Assembly: GCA_014728565.1 (NCBI GenBank) | Contig: WJLK01000134.1 | Span: 1 to 15,470 of the forward strand | Direction of reading: 5' to 3' | From: Candidatus Pacearchaeota archaeon | GTDB lineage: Archaea; Nanobdellota; Nanobdellia; Pacearchaeales; GW2011-AR1 | DNA length: 15,470 bases | Shown: in pieces, positions 12,394 to 15,470 of the stretch | Layout of the letters: each line of letters begins with the position of its first letter | Numbering within the stretch: the first letter of the stretch is position 1 | Notes under the pieces: model-generated | The model's database searches: none | Told to the model about the DNA's origin: nothing | What the model saw: only the letters and a program-made list of their open reading frames with translations | Translations under genes and position numbers: made by a program

Positions 12394-13680
12394 ATGATTA
12401 TGTTTGGAAAATTAAAAGATAAATTAAAATCCTGGTTTCAAAGTTCTAAAGAAAAAATAGAAGAAGAAGCAGAAGTAATTGAAAAAACTGCAAAAGAACT
12501 AGAAGAAAAACCCAAAGAAGAAGAAAAGAAAAAACCAGAAAAAACAAAAAAAACTAAAGAGGAAAAAAAGAAACATAAAATAGAGAGAGAAATCAAGGAA
12601 AAAGAACAGGAAATAAAAAAAAGAGAGGAAGAATTAAAAAAAGAAAAAAGAGAACTTGAAAAAGATGAAGAAAAATTAGAGAAAAAAGAAAAAGAACCAG
12701 AGAAAAAAATAGAAAAAGAAATTGAAAAAAAAGAAGATATCAAAGAAAAATTAGAAGAAAAAAAACAAGAAATTAAAGAGGAAATAAAAGAAATCAAAGA
12801 ACCTGAGAAAAAATCATTTTTCTCAAAAATGAAATCAAAGTTTTCTTATAAAATAACTCCTGAAGAGTTCAACAGCATATTTGAAGACCTAGAAATGCTT
12901 CTTCTTGAAAATAATGTGGCTTTAGAAGTTGTAGAAGACATTAAAAAAAATCTGTCTGAAAAATTAATAGGAAAAGAGATACTAAAAGAAAACTTAGAGG
13001 ATGAAATAAAAGATGAATTAAAAAATATCCTGAATAATATTTTAATTGAACCTGACAACCCTCTTGACATAATAAAAATATCAAAAAAACCTTTTACTAT
13101 TCTATTTTTTGGAATTAATGGAACAGGAAAAACAACAACTATTGCAAAAATAGCTCATTTTTTAAAAAGATCAGGATTCTCAGTTATCCTAGCTGCAGCA
13201 GATACTTTTCGTGCAGCATCTATAGAACAGCTTTCTGAACATGCTAAAAAACTTCAGATTCCAGTAGTAAAGCATGACTATGGAAGTGATCCTGCAGCAG
13301 TTGGTTTTGATGCCATAAAATACGCAGAAAAACACAAAATAGATGTAGTTTTAATTGATACAGCAGGAAGAATGCATACTAAAACCAATTTAATATCTGA
13401 AATGGAAAAAATATCAAGAGTAACAAAACCTGATTTAAAGATATTTGTAGCAGAATCAATTGCTGGAAATGATGCAACAGAACAGGCAAAAATCTTTCAT
13501 GAAGCTATTGAAATTGATGGAAGTATTTTAAGCAAGGTTGATGTTGATGAAAAAGGGGGAACAATAATCTCTGTAAGCCATGCAACTAAAAAACCAATTT
13601 TTTACTTAGGTATAGGTCAAAACTACCCTGATCTGGAGTTATTTAATAAAAATAATTTCATTAAAAAACTGGGTTTATAA
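12394..13680 (+). CDS. ftsY: Signal recognition particle receptor FtsY with long charged extension
   Basis: The membrane-associated GTPase that docks SRP-ribosome complexes at the Sec translocon. 428 residues: a short amphipathic start (MFGKLKDKLKSWF), a Lys/Glu-rich, almost purely charged coiled region (about 16-140), the helical N domain (about 141-225) and the GTPase G domain (about 233-428). Motifs: G1 GINGTGKTTT (240-249), DTFRAA (270-275), DTAGR (322-326), SKVD in place of the usual TKxD (380-383), and closing GIGQ (406-409). The charged region parallels the acidic A domain of bacterial FtsY and probably touches lipid or translocon. ATG 12400 (MFGKL...) fits the family and promoter spacing better than 12394; the difference is two residues. 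It diverges from the exonuclease operon. Confidence 0.95.
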   Translation: MIMFGKLKDKLKSWFQSSKEKIEEEAEVIEKTAKELEEKPKEEEKKKPEKTKKTKEEKKKHKIEREIKEKEQEIKKREEELKKEKRELEKDEEKLEKKEKEPEKKIEKEIEKKEDIKEKLEEKKQEIKEEIKEIKEPEKKSFFSKMKSKFSYKITPEEFNSIFEDLEMLLLENNVALEVVEDIKKNLSEKLIGKEILKENLEDEIKDELKNILNNILIEPDNPLDIIKISKKPFTILFFGINGTGKTTTIAKIAHFLKRSGFSVILAAADTFRAASIEQLSEHAKKLQIPVVKHDYGSDPAAVGFDAIKYAEKHKIDVVLIDTAGRMHTKTNLISEMEKISRVTKPDLKIFVAESIAGNDATEQAKIFHEAIEIDGSILSKVDVDEKGGTIISVSHATKKPIFYLGIGQNYPDLELFNKNNFIKKLGL

Positions 13681-13706
13681 CATCTCTCTATTAAAAATAC
13701 ATAAAA

Positions 13707-13715
13707 GATTAAATA
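13707..13715 (+). promoter_or_regulatory. TATA-like box for the radical SAM/methyltransferase operon
   Basis: GATTAAATA lies 22-30 nt before the ATG at 13737. Confidence 0.4.
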
Positions 13716-13736
13716 CCTTTATTTTATTCATAAATT

Positions 13737-14972
13737 ATGAAAAACAGGGAACTAAATAATTTTCAAAGACTCTTACTTTACAAAGACATATTTTCAAAAA
13801 GCAAAGCAATAAAAGAGTTTAGTTTAAAAAATAGATTTCTTTTAACCAAATTAATTAATTACCATAAACACAGATATTACAAAGATAAGGTAGTTTTTCA
13901 TACTCTATTCCCTCCATTTCCATCTGAAGCTTTTGACAAACAAATAATAAATTTAAAAAAAGCTGCTTGTGAAGGAATTATAATTCCTCATGCTGCTCAT
14001 ATTTCAATAACTGATGAATGCAATTATAATTGTTGGCATTGCAGCAGATATGGAAGAAAGGGCAAACCAACCTCCCCAAGGATTTTCATAAAAACAATAA
14101 AGAATTTGCTAAAAATAGGAACTTCTATGTTTGCATTTACAGGAGGTGAACCTGTTCTCTGCAAGGACCTTTTAGAATATTTAAGAATTGTTGAAAAAAA
14201 TAAAGGATACAGCATGATTTTTACAACAGGTCTTGGAATAACTGAAAAAAAAGCAGTAGAATTAAAAAAAGCAGGTTTATATTTTGCAATAATTAGCCTA
14301 GATCATTATGATCCTGAAATTGTGAATAAATTAAGAAAAAATAAAAAAGCTTTTGAAAATGCTATTAATGCAATTAAAAATTGTAAAAAGGAGGGTATTT
14401 ATACCTCAATACAAACTGTTGTAACAAAAGAACTTATTGAGAATAATAAAATAGAAAAGTTTCTTAAATTTTCATCTGCCTTAGGAGTTGATGAAGTAAG
14501 ATTTATGGAAGAACTTCCTTGTGGAAAATTTTTGTTTTCTGAAAATAGTTGTTACAGCCCTAATTTTAATTTTATGAAAAAAATAATGCTTAAAGCAAAT
14601 AAAATTAAAGATTTCCCTACAGTTATTTATCTTCCCTATACAGAAAATCCAGAGCTTCTTGGATGTGGAGCAGGTCAGCAATTTATCTATATCGATACTC
14701 AAGGAAATGTTTCTCCTTGTGATATGGTTCCATTAAGTTTTGGAAATATAAAAAAAGAAAATGTAAACAAAATAATTAATAGAATGCAAAGGATTTTGGA
14801 TAAGCCTCTCTCTTCATGCCTCTCTAAAAGAGCAAAACCTTTTATTAGGAAAAAAATAAAAGAAAAACAGGAACTACCTCTAGAAATAAAAGAATCTACT
14901 GAAATATGCAATTCATGTAAGGATAATATATCCTCGAAATTTTACAAGAAATTAAAAGAAAATGAACCTTAA
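13737..14972 (+). CDS. Radical SAM enzyme with SPASM-like C-terminal cysteines
   Basis: 411 residues. The 4Fe-4S cluster motif is CNYNCWHC (Cys95, 99, 102), followed by the SAM-binding GGEP (136-139) and later TIM-barrel strands (MIFTTG, FAIISLD, IYTSIQTVV). A C-terminal region GCGAGQQFIYIDTQGNVSPC (Cys310, Cys328), then MVPLSFGNI and CNSC (391-394), resembles SPASM/twitch auxiliary cluster domains of PqqE/MoaA-like and peptide-modifying enzymes. An unusual N-terminal helical segment of about 85 residues precedes the barrel. The substrate is unknown. No short precursor peptide gene is evident nearby. The stop overlaps the methyltransferase start by 11 nt, so both probably act in one pathway. 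The ATG follows a TATA-like box at leaderless distance. Confidence 0.9.
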   Translation: MKNRELNNFQRLLLYKDIFSKSKAIKEFSLKNRFLLTKLINYHKHRYYKDKVVFHTLFPPFPSEAFDKQIINLKKAACEGIIIPHAAHISITDECNYNCWHCSRYGRKGKPTSPRIFIKTIKNLLKIGTSMFAFTGGEPVLCKDLLEYLRIVEKNKGYSMIFTTGLGITEKKAVELKKAGLYFAIISLDHYDPEIVNKLRKNKKAFENAINAIKNCKKEGIYTSIQTVVTKELIENNKIEKFLKFSSALGVDEVRFMEELPCGKFLFSENSCYSPNFNFMKKIMLKANKIKDFPTVIYLPYTENPELLGCGAGQQFIYIDTQGNVSPCDMVPLSFGNIKKENVNKIINRMQRILDKPLSSCLSKRAKPFIRKKIKEKQELPLEIKESTEICNSCKDNISSKFYKKLKENEP

Positions 14973-15470
14973 AATCAGACATCAAATACCAGAGTACTCA
15001 GATTCTAAAAAAACCTCTGAAGAAGATCTCATAAAAATTTTAAAAGACCTTGATTTAATAAATAATCTGGCTTTAACCTCTAAATTTATCATTTCAAAAA
15101 TTAATAAAATAATTAAAAAAAAGAATCTGAATTATTTTTCATTATTAGATATAGGTGGAGGATCTGGGAATATTGCTGTCTCTATTGCTAAATGGGCTAG
15201 AAAAAAAGGCTTGAAATCAAAAATAACTATCGTAGATATCGATCCAATTGCTATAAAATTAGCAAAACATAATACAAAAAAATTTCCAGAGATCAATTTG
15301 ATAAAGAAGAACATACTAAAATATCCCTTTAAAGAAAATTTTGATTTTATAATATCAGTTTTTACTTTCCATCATTTTAAAAATAGAGAGAATGAAATCT
15401 TAATTAAAAAAATATTCAAAAAAACCAATCATATGATTTTACTTGAAGACATCAAAAGGGACATGTTTTC
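14962..15470 (+). CDS. Class I SAM-dependent methyltransferase (partial, 3' end off window)
   Basis: 169 complete codons are visible. Motif I is LLDIGGGSGN (61-70), the acidic residue of motif II is in IVDID (90-94), and motif IV/post is FDFIISVFTFHHF. The N-terminal segment with DLIKILKDLDLINN before motif I and LLEDIKRD near the edge recalls, from memory, a small-molecule methyltransferase family found beside polyketide or prenyl-lipid enzymes in bacteria; this is tentative. It starts at an ATG 11 nt inside the radical SAM gene, in another frame, with no clear ribosome site, which suggests coupled translation. The C-terminal part and the true length cannot be seen. Confidence 0.85.
   Translation, partial: MNLKIRHQIPEYSDSKKTSEEDLIKILKDLDLINNLALTSKFIISKINKIIKKKNLNYFSLLDIGGGSGNIAVSIAKWARKKGLKSKITIVDIDPIAIKLAKHNTKKFPEINLIKKNILKYPFKENFDFIISVFTFHHFKNRENEILIKKIFKKTNHMILLEDIKRDMF

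Noticed and set aside
12438..12797. Ser/Phe-rich minus-strand ORF opposite ftsY
   Set aside because: Antisense shadow of the Lys/Glu-coding purine tract.

Overview
The window looks like a piece of a small, AT-rich, gene-dense archaeal genome, most likely a DPANN lineage of the Pacearchaeota/Woesearchaeota type. Four things point this way. There is a GINS replication subunit of archaeal A-B domain order and an SRP-receptor FtsY. A tRNA-Thr(UGU) is present without an encoded CCA. TATA-like boxes sit about 22-30 nt before many start codons, giving leaderless or near-leaderless mRNAs, while genes inside operons carry GGAG/GGTGA ribosome sites. Large secreted Ig-like proteins with Asn/Thr/Ser-rich ectodomains dominate one end. 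Genes are packed tightly, with overlaps of 1-14 nt and convergent pairs 1-2 nt apart. No gene-free stretch exceeds about 110 nt.

Positions 1-7692 form a divergent cell-surface cluster. Leftward runs a gene for a secreted, membrane-anchored Ig-like protein (4054 to 1793), cut by an in-frame TGA at 2966-2968. It overlaps by 11 nt a gene for an unusual membrane-tethered HerA/FtsK-type ATPase (1803 to beyond base 1). That ATPase has a signal peptide, an Ig-like ectodomain, one membrane helix and a cytoplasmic ATPase. Rightward are a small putative regulator (4147-4371) and an 1100-residue surface protein with a cytoplasmic helical-hairpin tail (4390-7692). The interrupted protein and the ATPase share the same membrane-proximal ectodomain, and the interrupted protein and the 1100-residue protein share a cytoplasmic hairpin repeat. 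I infer one envelope apparatus. This is the best candidate for an undescribed system.

Positions 7719-11003 hold housekeeping and orphan genes: nucleoside diphosphate kinase, an Arg-rich orphan, tRNA-Thr, a tandem of three paralogous two-helix membrane proteins linked by ATGA/TAATG overlaps, a bacterial-type (AroG-like) DAHP synthase and a second orphan.

Positions 11055-13680 hold information-processing genes: a DEDDh exonuclease overlapping a GINS subunit by 14 nt, divergent from FtsY, which has a long Lys/Glu-rich extension. Just upstream of the exonuclease its ribosome site and first codons are repeated, creating a 21-residue upstream ORF.

Positions 13737-15470 hold a radical SAM/SPASM-like enzyme overlapping a class I methyltransferase that runs off the right edge, suggesting an uncharacterised small-molecule or peptide modification pathway.
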